From positions 1,986,318 through 2,050,317 of the forward strand of contig KB904821.1 of NCBI GenBank assembly GCA_000380225.1: a stretch of DNA of 64,000 nt, read 5' to 3'. Made by a program: the position numbers and the translations under genes. This document shows, in pieces, positions 34,365 to 43,197 of the stretch. Numbering within the stretch: the stretch's first letter is position 1; each line of letters opens with the position of its first letter. The notes beneath the pieces were generated by a model. That model made no database searches, was not told where the DNA came from, and worked only from the letters and a program-made list of their open reading frames with translations. The stretch comes from a filamentous cyanobacterium ESFC-1. Lineage in GTDB: Bacteria > Cyanobacteriota > Cyanobacteriia > Cyanobacteriales > Spirulinaceae.

Positions 34365-35672
34365 GATCAACGTCGCAAAGCTTACGATATTTTCCCCCAA
34401 TTAGTGGTCACTGACGAGTTTATGCGTCGTGTCCGAGATCAACAAGACTGGACATTTCTAGACCCCTACGAAGTACGAGAGAAATTTGGTATAGAACTCG
34501 CCCAACTTTGGGGAAATAAATTTGAGGAGGCTTATCGTTATCTTGAAGCGAATCTTGACAGCGAACCGAATCCAAACTTGGATATCAAAAACCCAAAACT
34601 AACCCTATATAAAAAGGTGTCAGCCAGGGAATTGTTTAAAAACATCATGCGTTCCCAAGTTGAAACCGGGATGCCTTATATTGCCTTTAAAGATACGATT
34701 AACCGGGCAAATCCTAATCAACATGAAGGCTATATTCCTGGAGTTAATCTCTGTTGTGAAAGCTGGAGTAATGTCACTCCGGGGCAATTTGCCCACACCT
34801 GCAACCTCGACTCTTTGAACCTCGCTAATATCGAGTCTGAGGAATTACCAGAAATCTGCCAACTAGCCGTTCGGATTCTTGACAATACCATCGAGATTAC
34901 CACCCCACCCTTCGATCAAAGTGCTGCCCATAATAACCGTTATCGTACCATTGGCGTAGGCGCGATGGGGTTAGCAGATTGGTTAGCCAAACGGCGTTTA
35001 TCTTATAGTCATCTCGACGAAATTGATAGGTTGTTTGAAGATGTGGGCTACTACTGTACTCATGCGTCGATGGAATTGGCTAAAGAAAGAGGGGCTTACC
35101 CGGCGTTTGCGGGTAGCGAGTGGAGTAAAGGCCATCTGATTGGCGCAAAACCTGTAGAATGGTTTACTGAAAATACGACTCAGGGCGATCGCTGGCTTCA
35201 GTTATCCCAACTTATTCAACAGTACGGCATTCGGAATAGTCATATTACCGCGATCGCGCCCAATACCTCATCTTCCCTCGTTCAAGGCTGTACCGCCTCT
35301 GTATTGCCCGTCTACAGTCGTTTCTTCTACGATAAATGGGCTAAAGGAACCGTACCCATTGCACCCCCCTTTATTGGCGATCGCTTCTGGTATTATGCTG
35401 AAAATAAATCCCTTTCTCAAGACACCGTAATCAAAGCCGTTGCGACCATTCAAAAATGGATTGATACCGGGATTTCGATGGAATTGATTTTCAATCTCAA
35501 CGCAGGTGTTTACTTTCCTGAAGAACCCGAACGCAGCCTCAAAGCCAAAGATATTTTTGACACATTAATCTTGGCTTGGGAATCCGGTTGTAAAGCCATT
35601 TACTACATCAGAACCGTCCAAAAAGATGCCTACAAAGATGTCACCGAAGGCTGTGTTTCTTGTGCGAATTAA
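34365..35672 (+). CDS. nrdA: Ribonucleotide reductase class I large subunit, exon 2 (residues 330-764)
   Basis: Second exon: DQRRKAYDIFPQLVVTDEF, active-site loop VNLCCESWSNVTPGQFAHTC with the Asn/Cys catalytic residues and second redox Cys, then NTSSSLVQGCTASVLPVYSR, the radical-transfer tyrosines in KAIYYIRTV and the C-terminal swinging-arm Cys pair CVSCAN. The full set marks an active class I enzyme, so the interruption is not a decay mutation. Followed by a terminator and, 294 bp on, by nrdB. Confidence 0.93.
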   Translation, partial: DQRRKAYDIFPQLVVTDEFMRRVRDQQDWTFLDPYEVREKFGIELAQLWGNKFEEAYRYLEANLDSEPNPNLDIKNPKLTLYKKVSARELFKNIMRSQVETGMPYIAFKDTINRANPNQHEGYIPGVNLCCESWSNVTPGQFAHTCNLDSLNLANIESEELPEICQLAVRILDNTIEITTPPFDQSAAHNNRYRTIGVGAMGLADWLAKRRLSYSHLDEIDRLFEDVGYYCTHASMELAKERGAYPAFAGSEWSKGHLIGAKPVEWFTENTTQGDRWLQLSQLIQQYGIRNSHITAIAPNTSSSLVQGCTASVLPVYSRFFYDKWAKGTVPIAPPFIGDRFWYYAENKSLSQDTVIKAVATIQKWIDTGISMELIFNLNAGVYFPEEPERSLKAKDIFDTLILAWESGCKAIYYIRTVQKDAYKDVTEGCVSCAN

Positions 35673-35702
35673 ATCACTTTAATTCTGCAATAAAAAGTTG
35701 CT

Positions 35703-35732
35703 ATAGAGTGAGAATAACTCACTCTATTCTTT
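35703..35732 (+). terminator. Rho-independent terminator after nrdA
   Basis: Perfect 10-bp stem ATAGAGTGAG/CTCACTCTAT with loop AATAA, followed by TCTTTTAATT. Confidence 0.8.
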
Positions 35733-35917
35733 TAATTATTAAATTACCAAATTTTCCTAAAAATATATACATTGCGTAGGGTGGGTTAGGCGGCTAGAAT
35801 CTAGGCTGAGTTAATTAGTTTAAAATTTCTAATTAGAGAAATTGAATCCGCATTGATAGCCTTATTTATGAATAAATTATTCTTATTTGAAAATTCAAAC
35901 TCTCTAACTAAATTTGT

Positions 35918-35923
35918 TATAAT
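35918..35923 (+). promoter_or_regulatory. Possible -10 box upstream of nrdB
   Basis: TATAAT in an AT-rich spacer, 44 bp before the nrdB start; no good -35 at the usual spacing. Confidence 0.35.
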
Positions 35924-35966
35924 ACGAGCCATAGTCTTCATTTTTTATTCATAAAAATTGCCAAGC

Positions 35967-36579
35967 ATGACTCCTTTTTCACCAACAATTGACCAAACTG
36001 GCGCAATGCCCGTCAGTCCGATTTTTAATCCAAAAGGTAACGATGATATTGCTCATCGAACCATGTGGTTTGGGGAAACCACCAACCTGATGCAACTCAA
36101 CGATGTCCGCTATTCCTGGGCGGTTGGGCTGTATATGCAAATGCGCGAACAGTTCTGGATTCCACAAAAATTAGACATAACCCAAGATGTCGTTGATTAC
36201 TGGAACTTAACCCCAGAAGAACGTTGCGCTTATGAAGGCATATTGAGTTATTTAACCTTCTTAGATTCCGTCCAAACTTGCAATATTCCCCACATCAAAA
36301 GCAGCATTACCGCCCCAGAAATTAGCTTATGTATGGCTGAACAAATTTCTCAAGAAGCCATGCACAACCACAGCTATCAATACTTAATTGAAAGTATTAT
36401 TCCCCCAGAACGTCGTCAAGAAGTTTACGATTTTTGGCGCACCGATAAAGTGCTGCTCGGACGTTGTGAGTTTGTAGCGGGATTGTATCAAAAGTATGTT
36501 AATAATCCCACCCAAGAAAACTATTTCATTGCTCTCATGGCTGATTATTTGCTAGAGGGAATGTATTTTTACAACGGGT
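35967..36579 (+). CDS. nrdB: Ribonucleotide reductase class I small subunit, exon 1
   Basis: First exon of the radical-carrying subunit; ATG at 35967 (a TTG three codons upstream is less likely). It contains the iron ligands: Glu in the ERCAYEGILSYLTFLDSVQT segment and Glu/His in AEQISQEAMHNHSYQYLIES. The exon ends within LLEGMYFYNG, after the T of the next Phe codon. Direct reading meets a stop at once, because the intron starts there. Spliced to 36960 it gives a 357-residue protein. Confidence 0.92.
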
Positions 36580-36959
36580 AGATTTGCCCCCTAGCATCGT
36601 AAGATGTTAGTGTAAATCCGTCAAATTGCTGGAAACCCCTAAAGCCTTTATGCCAAAGCGAAATCAGAAATGATAAACGTCACGGAGCGAGAGCAGAAAA
36701 AAGTTAAAGGATAGATTAGAAGCCGTAAGGCAGTTAATCCAAAAATGGGCAATCAGCAGCCAAGTTTCGCGCACAGAAAAAGGTTCAACGAACAGACGGC
36801 GGATATCTTTGCTTCTTTGTTTTTGTCTAATCTTAATACATAGTATTAGCCCACTTCCTAAAAACAGTTACACAATTCGCCTTGTAGATTCCCGAAAAGA
36901 AAAACGAAGTCAAAGATAAAGGTATGTTCTAGCCCCTGTTGAAAAATAGGGTAGTAGCG
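36580..36959 (+). ncRNA. Group I intron in nrdB, 380 nt, no ORF
   Basis: P element AAATTGCTGGAAACCCC (36624-36640), Q AATCAGCAGC (36751-36760), R GGTTCAACGAACA (36782-36794), S AAGGTATGTTC (36919-36929). P7 pairs GAACA of R with TGTTC of S, different bases from the nrdA intron but still complementary. P1: exon GGGT (36576-36579) with intron GCCC (36586-36589), U.G at the splice site. It ends in G (36959). Joining T(36579) to TCATCTTC restores NGFIFFYNLASR. The P4-P6 region is close to the nrdA intron; P8 is longer. Confidence 0.9.
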
Positions 36960-37420
36960 TCATCTTCTTCTATAATTTAGCCTCCCGAATGTTAATGCCA
37001 GGGAGTGCGGATGTGTTCAAAATGATCAATCGTGATGAGCTATCGCACGTTCGTTTGTATCAGCGAGTGGTGGTAGAAGCCATGCAGGTTTTCCCCCATT
37101 CTGTGGATATGATTTACGAAATGTTTGATACAGCAGTGAAGCATGAATGCCAATGGACAAATCATATTGTCGGTAATAATATTTTGGGAATTACCGAACA
37201 AAGTACAGAACAATATACCAAGTATCTCGCGAATATTCGCTTGCGGGCAATTGGCTTAGAACCGTTGTACAAAGACGAGAAATACAAAAAGAGTCCTTAT
37301 ACTCATTTAGAGCGTTTTTCGGATACGAAAAAGGACGGGAATACAAAGTCTAATTTCTTTGAAGCGACGGTAACAAGCTATGTGATGTCGTCAGGAATTA
37401 GCGGTTGGGATGAGATTTAA
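36960..37420 (+). CDS. nrdB: Ribonucleotide reductase class I small subunit, exon 2
   Basis: Begins (F)IFFYNLASRMLMPGSADVF. It carries the C-terminal iron ligands in INRDELSHVRLYQR (Glu, His) and ends with an acidic/aromatic tail (YVMSSGISGWDEI) typical of the peptide that docks to NrdA. An ATG-initiated reading from 36989 would drop the FFYNLASR motif, so the spliced reading is preferred. Followed by a strong terminator. Confidence 0.92.
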
Positions 37421-37430
37421 ATAAACAAAG

Positions 37431-37460
37431 CCCCGGTTTTTCCAAAAAGCCGGGGTTTTA
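37431..37460. terminator. Bidirectional terminator between nrdB and the CpcT-like gene
   Basis: CCCCGGTTTTT pairs with AAAAAGCCGGGG (one bulged G); T run on one strand and A run on the other. The flanking genes are convergent. Confidence 0.8.
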
Positions 37461-37467
37461 GCTTAAT

Positions 37468-38094
37468 TTAACCATCCTGCCCGCGAAATTGATAAGGACG
37501 AGATTCTGCCCCCCAAACTTGTTCTCCTTGGGCATTGAAACCGCGATCCCAGGTGTTCATGCCTGCGCCATGCAGTACAATTGTATTGGTAACTTGGGTT
37601 GCGCCGCGAAAGTCTGCCGGACAACCGCCGGGTTGGGTGTGGCCGATGTAGAGATTGTGCCAGGGAACGAGATAAACGCTACAATTGGCATCGGTAATGC
37701 GATCGCGCTCTATAATTCTTTCTTCTCTGGGTTGTTCGCACAAACTAATCCAGGTTTCAGGGTTTTCCGGTTCGTAGGTGCGAGATTCCACCATTTCGCC
37801 GTCGTTGCTGAGACTAAGACGCAGAAAGCGCTGGCGATAGGGTTGATTGAGGTTGCGGATAAGGGCTTGTTCTTGGTACAAAAAGCGCTCGTTTGCCCCT
37901 TCTACGGTGACTTCACAGGTGGTCATGCGGACGCTAGGAACTTCTGAGATTTGTTGGGCTTGGGCTGAGGTATCCATGATACCCATGAGATGTTGGGCTA
38001 CTGTGTCTACATTCGCTTGGGGAAGGGCATAGACGGGGGAACTTAGGGCAGTAAAAGACGCGATCGCGACGACTCCACCAGTTAAAATTTTCAT
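37468..38094 (-). CDS. CpcT/CpeT-like bilin lyase family protein with signal peptide, 208 aa
   Basis: After an N-terminal hydrophobic signal (MKILTGGVVAIASFTALSS, cleavage near VYA) the protein matches the CpcT/CpeT family: RFLYQEQAL, YRQRFLRLSLSNDG, and the C-terminal NTIVLHGAGMNTWDRGFNAQ and VWGAESRPYQF. True CpcT attaches phycocyanobilin to phycocyanin in the cytoplasm and has no signal peptide, so this exported version may bind another chromophore or ligand (inference). Its ATG overlaps the stop of the upstream MEKHLA gene in an ATGA, so the two are translationally coupled. Confidence 0.82.
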   Translation of the reverse strand: MKILTGGVVAIASFTALSSPVYALPQANVDTVAQHLMGIMDTSAQAQQISEVPSVRMTTCEVTVEGANERFLYQEQALIRNLNQPYRQRFLRLSLSNDGEMVESRTYEPENPETWISLCEQPREERIIERDRITDANCSVYLVPWHNLYIGHTQPGGCPADFRGATQVTNTIVLHGAGMNTWDRGFNAQGEQVWGAESRPYQFRGQDG

Positions 38095-38552
38095 ATAAAC
38101 TCGTAATCGTTAAACATCGAAGCTTGACCGCAGTAGCGAGACTCCCCATCCACCACATTCCACAGCAAGCCCCGTTTAATTTTAAAACGTTTCCCGGTAC
38201 TGGAAATCCGCACACCAGAATACTCTCCAAAGCCTTTGGCCGCAGTTTCTTGTAGCAAACGCTGACGGTCTTCCCTGAGTGTAGGTTCAGCCGTTTTGCG
38301 GGAGGGCATTTGCGTAAACTCAGACCAATTTAATTCCCACAAAGCTAAGGCTTGCTGATTACCGTAGTTAAATATGGGGTCGTTTTCTGTGTTGTGGGAA
38401 ACTAAGACGAAAGGGGCTAAAAATAGCTGTTGGGCTTGTTCTGTGGGGGTTCCGGTTACTTTTAACAGTTCTCGCCCTGTCCAATGTTGAAAGCTATTTA
38501 GTAGCAGTTGGCTGTGGGCAATAATGGTGGGGTTTTGCCAGGGTTCAATCAT
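38091..38552 (-). CDS. MEKHLA (PAS-like) domain protein, 153 aa
   Basis: Single-domain PAS-like protein: FNYGNQQALALWELNWSEFT and EDRQRLLQETAAKGFGEYSG with ISSTGKRFKIKRGLLWNVVD are the hallmark blocks. MEKHLA domains occur in plant HD-ZIP III factors and as stand-alone proteins in cyanobacteria; ligand and function unknown. ATGA overlap with the CpcT-like gene downstream suggests a joint role. Confidence 0.85.
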   Translation of the reverse strand: MIEPWQNPTIIAHSQLLLNSFQHWTGRELLKVTGTPTEQAQQLFLAPFVLVSHNTENDPIFNYGNQQALALWELNWSEFTQMPSRKTAEPTLREDRQRLLQETAAKGFGEYSGVRISSTGKRFKIKRGLLWNVVDGESRYCGQASMFNDYEFI

Positions 38553-38776
38553 CCGCGCTGTTGTGAATTAAAGGAGTTTTTATATTAAAATAATTAGGGT
38601 CTATAGTTGATGCGATCGCGCTCTTGTCGAACGGCATTTTTAATTAATATTATAGCCCGAAACTAGCGCTAGGTCTACTGTTTTCGATAATTATTTTTAC
38701 AATAAATCGTTATCACTTACGGAATACAATCATAATTTATTGGTATAGTATTTTTATCTCAAAGGTAAATACAATT

Positions 38777-39439
38777 ATGTCTTCTAAAACAATCAATCTC
38801 AATGATTCTCTACTGCATTATATTCAATCCGTTTCTGTCCAAGAATCTGAAGTTTTAAAACAGCTACGCGCTGAAACGGCAAAGCAACCCATGGCTGTGA
38901 TGCAAATTGCCCCAGAACAAGGGCAGTTTATGTCATTATTGGTACAGCTTTTAAACGCGAAAAAAACGTTAGAAATTGGCGTATTTACAGGTTATAGTGC
39001 CTTGATTGTTGCTTTAGCATTACCCCCAGATGGTCAGGTTATTGCCTGTGATATTAATAAAGAATATACCGCGATCGCGCAACAATTTTGGCAGCAAGCA
39101 GGAGTCGCAGAAAAAATCGATTTACGGATTGCGCCAGCCCTGGAAACTTTAGATAAACTCATTGCTGAAAATCACAGTAATACTTTTGATTTTGCCTTTA
39201 TTGATGCCGATAAAAGTAACTATAGTAACTACTACGAAAAAGCCTTACAATTAGTCCGTCCGGGGGGCGTAATTGCCATTGACAATGTATTGTGGTCGGG
39301 GCGAGTGGCTGACCCCGAAGTGCAAGACAATCGCACCCAAAAGATTCGAGAATTTAATCAAAACTTAGCGCAAGATAGCCGCGTCAAAATTAGTTTACTT
39401 CCCCTTGCAGACGGGCTAACTTTGGCGTTGAAATTGTAA
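38777..39439 (+). CDS. Class I SAM-dependent O-methyltransferase (CCoAOMT-like), 220 aa
   Basis: Motif I TLEIGVFTGYSALIVALAL (about 63-81), metal/catalytic DFAFIDADKSNYSNYYEKAL, then GGVIAIDNVLWSGRV. These mark the metal-dependent catechol/caffeoyl-CoA O-methyltransferase family found in cyanobacteria. The physiological substrate is not evident. A single gene with an AT-rich leader. Confidence 0.9.
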   Translation: MSSKTINLNDSLLHYIQSVSVQESEVLKQLRAETAKQPMAVMQIAPEQGQFMSLLVQLLNAKKTLEIGVFTGYSALIVALALPPDGQVIACDINKEYTAIAQQFWQQAGVAEKIDLRIAPALETLDKLIAENHSNTFDFAFIDADKSNYSNYYEKALQLVRPGGVIAIDNVLWSGRVADPEVQDNRTQKIREFNQNLAQDSRVKISLLPLADGLTLALKL

Positions 39440-39554
39440 TTTTGCCTACTGTCGTGACACGCCTTAAACAGGGCATTAGATTTCTCGTTCTATTCCTTAC
39501 ACAATCGGGGCTTCGAGGGTTTTCCTAAAGCACTATTTTAGCTGTGTCGCGCCA

Positions 39555-40442
39555 CTACATTTGATTCAATTCCCAAGCCAATTTTGCAGCCCCAACCATC
39601 CCGGCATTATTGCCCAGTTGCGCCTTGAGTAATTGTAAACCCTGGCGAGAACTCGGCAAAACGCGACGCTCAATTTCCGCTTGTAGGGTGGGGAAAAAGA
39701 AATCTGCACTTGCACTCACCCCACCCCCGATCGCGATCGCCTCTGGGGTGAGAACATAGATTAAACTGGCAATTCCTGCGGCCAGGGTGCGTCCGTAATC
39801 TTGCCAAAATGCTAGGGCTTCCGTGTCTCCAGAAGCCGCAAGTTGACCCAAGGTAGCGGGGTCTTTTCCCGTAGCGCGAATAATACCGCGAATGGAGCAA
39901 TACTGTTCGAGAGAGCCATTATTGCCGCTATTACAGGGGGGGCCGTCGGGGTTGAGGGTAATCAGTCCTAACTCTCCTGCTGCCCCTAAATGCCCCACAA
40001 AAAGCTGATTGTCGAGGATAATTGCACCGCCGACCCCCGTCCCCAATGTGAGTAAAATAAAGTTGCGATAGTTGCGACCTGCCCCCAACCACGCTTCCCC
40101 CAAGCCCGCGCAATTCGCGTCATTTGCCAGTAGAGTCGGGATGTTGGTCTGGGCCTCGATTTTGGCCGCGAGGGGGACATCTTGCCAGTCTTCGAGGTTA
40201 ATGGCGACTTTGGCAATGCGTCCGGTTGCGTCAGCCGGGCCCGGTGTACCAATGCCAATGCTGACAACTTGGTTATCCGGGTTGAGGTGCGCGATCGCGT
40301 CTACCATAGCATCAATTACCGCTTCTGGGGTAGCGGGTTGGGGCGTTGGGACGCTGAGAGATTGCAGACAATCCCCGATTTTATCAAAACGTCCGAGTTT
40401 AATGGCAGTACCACCTAAATCAATACCAATTACATTTGTCAT
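39555..40442 (-). CDS. ROK family sugar kinase (glucokinase-like), 295 aa
   Basis: ATP-binding IGIDLGGTAIKLGRFD start, catalytic Asp in LLANDANCAGLGEAWLGAGR, LGTGVGGAIILDNQLF, HLGAAGELG. The usual ROK zinc motif C-x-C-G-x-x-G-C-x-E reads CNSGNNGSLE: only the first Cys remains. Cyanobacterial glucokinases of this type phosphorylate glucose. Divergent from the methyltransferase at 40497. Confidence 0.88.
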   Translation of the reverse strand: MTNVIGIDLGGTAIKLGRFDKIGDCLQSLSVPTPQPATPEAVIDAMVDAIAHLNPDNQVVSIGIGTPGPADATGRIAKVAINLEDWQDVPLAAKIEAQTNIPTLLANDANCAGLGEAWLGAGRNYRNFILLTLGTGVGGAIILDNQLFVGHLGAAGELGLITLNPDGPPCNSGNNGSLEQYCSIRGIIRATGKDPATLGQLAASGDTEALAFWQDYGRTLAAGIASLIYVLTPEAIAIGGGVSASADFFFPTLQAEIERRVLPSSRQGLQLLKAQLGNNAGMVGAAKLAWELNQM

Positions 40443-40496
40443 TATGGGGTTATTTGTGATTGGTTTAATCGCTGATTTTATACTTTACATCGAATC

Positions 40497-41246
40497 ATGA
40501 CAGAACTAGAACTCATTATTGATTTACATCTCGATAATGAAAGACAAGGGCCCGGCAGTGACCAAACAACCCAAAAAGCTCTGGATTTAATCGGAATTAA
40601 TACTTCTAATCATTTGAAAATCGCCGATATTGGTTGTGGTTGTGGGGCGCAGACGATAACTTTAGCTCAAAATACCAAGGCGGAAATTATTGCGATTGAT
40701 TTGTTTCCTCAGTTTCTTGAAAAGTTAGAGCAAAAAGTTACAACATTAGGTTTAAATAACCGAGTGAAAACTCAAGTCGCGTCGATGGAAGATTTACCCT
40801 TTCAACCCGAACAATTCGATATAATTTGGTCGGAAGGGGCTGTTTATAATATGGGCTTTGAAGCCGGAATTATAAACTGGCGCAAGTTTTTAAAACCAGG
40901 GGGATATTTAGCCGTTTCTGAAATTTCCTGGCTGACTAATTCTCGACCTCAAAAGATAGAAGATTATTGGCTGAGAGCATATCCTGAAATTGATACGGTA
41001 TCTAATAAAATTAAAACTTTAGAAAATAATGGCTATATACCAACGGCTCATTTTGTTTTACCTACCTATTGTTGGCTAGAGAATTATTACATACCTTTGC
41101 AAAAACGGTTTGACGCTTTTTTAGAGAAACACCAAGATTCAGAATTAGCACAAACTATTGTTGAAAATGAACGCAACGAAATTAGTATTTACAAGCAGTT
41201 TCAAAGTTATTACAGCTACGGCTTTTATATTGCTCAGAAACAATAG
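40497..41246 (+). CDS. Class I SAM-dependent methyltransferase, 249 aa
   Basis: Motif I KIADIGCGCGAQTITLAQ, then AEIIAIDLFPQFLEKL, MEDLPFQPEQFDIIWSEGA and FLKPGGYLAVSEISW: a UbiE/COQ5-like fold. An N-terminal DNERQGPGSDQTT segment is shared with a family of small-molecule methyltransferases. Substrate unknown. It ends 16 bp before the convergent DUF4126 gene. Confidence 0.88.
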   Translation: MTELELIIDLHLDNERQGPGSDQTTQKALDLIGINTSNHLKIADIGCGCGAQTITLAQNTKAEIIAIDLFPQFLEKLEQKVTTLGLNNRVKTQVASMEDLPFQPEQFDIIWSEGAVYNMGFEAGIINWRKFLKPGGYLAVSEISWLTNSRPQKIEDYWLRAYPEIDTVSNKIKTLENNGYIPTAHFVLPTYCWLENYYIPLQKRFDAFLEKHQDSELAQTIVENERNEISIYKQFQSYYSYGFYIAQKQ

Positions 41247-41262
41247 AATCGAGGAAAATAGC

Positions 41263-41835
41263 TCAAGACTTGCGGCGTTTGCTGAAAAAGCGTAAGATTT
41301 TATGGGCAGCCCAGAATAAAAGCGCGATCGCGAGTACCACCGCAAAAATCGGCGCAGTCAACGCCAAAACCGATAACACCGCCGCACTTAGCGCCTCGGT
41401 CGTAGACACCAAAGGATTACCCAGACCCCCGGTAAAGCCCGTAGAAGCGGCGCGAGTCACAACAGTGACCCCCTCCATCGTTCCCGCAGCACTACCGCCC
41501 ACAACCGCCGCCAATGACCACTGAAGCACCGGGTCAATTTCGCTCATCCCCAGAGTTGCGCCCATGATCGTCGTCCCAATCGCGATCGCGGTGGGAATTT
41601 CGATGGTATCTAAGAGATTATCCACCACCGGAATATAATACGCCCCAACTTCAATAATGGTCGCGATCGCCAGCACAACCAAGCCCATTTCCGTTCCTAC
41701 CCAAGCAAAGTCTCTGGGAATGGGAAAATCGCCGTAATTCGCCGCCAAACTCATGATTAACGGCGGAATAAAAATGCGAAACCCACAAGCCGCACTCAAA
41801 GTCACGCCAATGCAAATTGCTAAGATTAATTCCAT
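41263..41835 (-). CDS. DUF4126 membrane protein, 190 aa
   Basis: Polytopic membrane protein with about five hydrophobic segments. Family features: ICIGVTLSAACGFRIFIPPL at the start, PVVDNLLDTIEIPTAIAIGT, and AAVVGGSAAGTMEGVTVVTR. A short basic C-terminus. Function unknown. Confidence 0.85.
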   Translation of the reverse strand: MELILAICIGVTLSAACGFRIFIPPLIMSLAANYGDFPIPRDFAWVGTEMGLVVLAIATIIEVGAYYIPVVDNLLDTIEIPTAIAIGTTIMGATLGMSEIDPVLQWSLAAVVGGSAAGTMEGVTVVTRAASTGFTGGLGNPLVSTTEALSAAVLSVLALTAPIFAVVLAIALLFWAAHKILRFFSKRRKS

Positions 41836-42006
41836 ACTTGAGCCATCACAATCAACCTATCCCTAGCCTACACGCTGCCCTTGGATGATTACTTTTCTTT
41901 CTCGGCAAAATCGCCAAAATCAATTGTTCAGTTCTCAGAACTTTACGCTATTAATTATTAATTAAGACCAGAAAGTTCTTTTCATACCCCCAACAACTCC
42001 AAAATC

Positions 42007-42882
42007 ATGTTTTTAGTTACAGGTGCGACTGGATCGTTAGGACGCAGAATTGTCCGGTTGCTGCGCGATCGCGACTTACCCGTGCGTGCCTTTGTACGGT
42101 TGATGTCTCGCTACAACGAACTCGAAGATCGCGGTGCAGAAATTTTCATCGGCGATCTTCGTAACGATACAGACATTCGTCGAGCCTTAAGCGGTATTCG
42201 CTATATTATCAGCGCTCACGGTTCTGGGGGTGACTCCCAAGCCCTCGCTTATCGTGCGAATCGCGAATTAATTTTACAAGGTCAAGAAAGCGGAGTCGAG
42301 CATTTCGTGTTTATCTCCGTTTTAGGGGCAGATCGCGGCTACGAAGATGCCCCCGTATTCAAAGCCAAACGGGAAGTCGAAAAACTGCTTTATGGGGGCG
42401 ATTTGGGCTACACCGTCCTCAGACCCGCCGGATTTGCCAATAACTTATTATCCGCCGCCGAGCGTTTTCGCGAAACCGGGATTTACCTTTCCGTCGGCGA
42501 TCTCGACCATCGTACCTCAATTATTAGTACCGACGATCTCGCCCATCTCGCGGTCGAATCTGTGAGTTGTGAGGGCGCATATCGGCAAATTTTCGACGTA
42601 GGCGGGCCCGATGTCCTCAAACGCGGCGATATTGCCCGTATTTTCGCCCGTTTATTCAACCGAGAACCGATTATCATCAATCCGCCCCTATGGTTACTCG
42701 ATAGTGTACGCGAGGGAGTTGGCTTTTTCAATCCCGAAGCCAAGCGAGAGTTAGGCACATTTCGCACCCTACTCGCCAACGAATTTTACTGTAGTGCCGC
42801 CACGGTCGATCGCGTGGAAACGGTTTACGATTTTAAAATGGAGTCTTTTGAAAGTTTTGTGCGGCGTTATTTGGGAAGTTAA
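42007..42882 (+). CDS. Atypical SDR, NmrA/Ycf39-like NAD(P)-binding protein, 291 aa
   Basis: Starts MFLVTGATGSLGRRIVRLLR with the G-x-x-G-x-x-G dinucleotide motif, then GAEIFIGDLRNDTDIRRAL, VEHFVFISVLGADRGYEDAP, TVLRPAGFANNLL and RTSIISTDDLAHLAVES. This is the NmrA-like/atypical SDR pattern, relatives of which (Ycf39, HCF173) act in photosystem II assembly or as redox sensors. Exact role not known. Its stop is followed directly by TTTACAA repeats. Confidence 0.88.
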   Translation: MFLVTGATGSLGRRIVRLLRDRDLPVRAFVRLMSRYNELEDRGAEIFIGDLRNDTDIRRALSGIRYIISAHGSGGDSQALAYRANRELILQGQESGVEHFVFISVLGADRGYEDAPVFKAKREVEKLLYGGDLGYTVLRPAGFANNLLSAAERFRETGIYLSVGDLDHRTSIISTDDLAHLAVESVSCEGAYRQIFDVGGPDVLKRGDIARIFARLFNREPIIINPPLWLLDSVREGVGFFNPEAKRELGTFRTLLANEFYCSAATVDRVETVYDFKMESFESFVRRYLGS

Positions 42883-42884
42883 AC

Positions 42885-43197
42885 AATGTACAATTTACAA
42901 TGTACAATTTACAATTTACAATTTACAATTTACAATTTACAATTTACAATTTACAACGAAATAATGAGCAATTTACAATTTACAATGTACAATTTACAAT
43001 TTACAACGAAATAATGAGCAATTTACAATTTACAATGTACAATTTACAATTTACAACGAAATAATGAGCAATTTACAACCAATAACCAATAACTAATAAC
43101 CAATAATCAATAACCAATAACCAACAACCAACAACAAATAACCAACAACCAACAACAAATAACCAACAACAAATAACCAATAACCAACAACCAACAA
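42885..43197. repeat. TTTACAA arrays, higher-order unit, and CCAATAA heptamers
   Basis: 42885-42955 is TTTACAA heptamers. 42953-43078 repeats a unit of about 54 bp (ACGAAATAATGAGCAATTTA plus TTTACAA/TGTACAA) three times. 43078-43197 is CCAATAA/CCAACAA/CAAATAA heptamers that run up to the stop codon of the next gene. Confidence 0.92.

Noticed and set aside
36989-37420. Independent gene starting at ATG 36989
   Set aside because: It would lose the conserved FFYNLASR block that is encoded in frame just upstream, after the intron.
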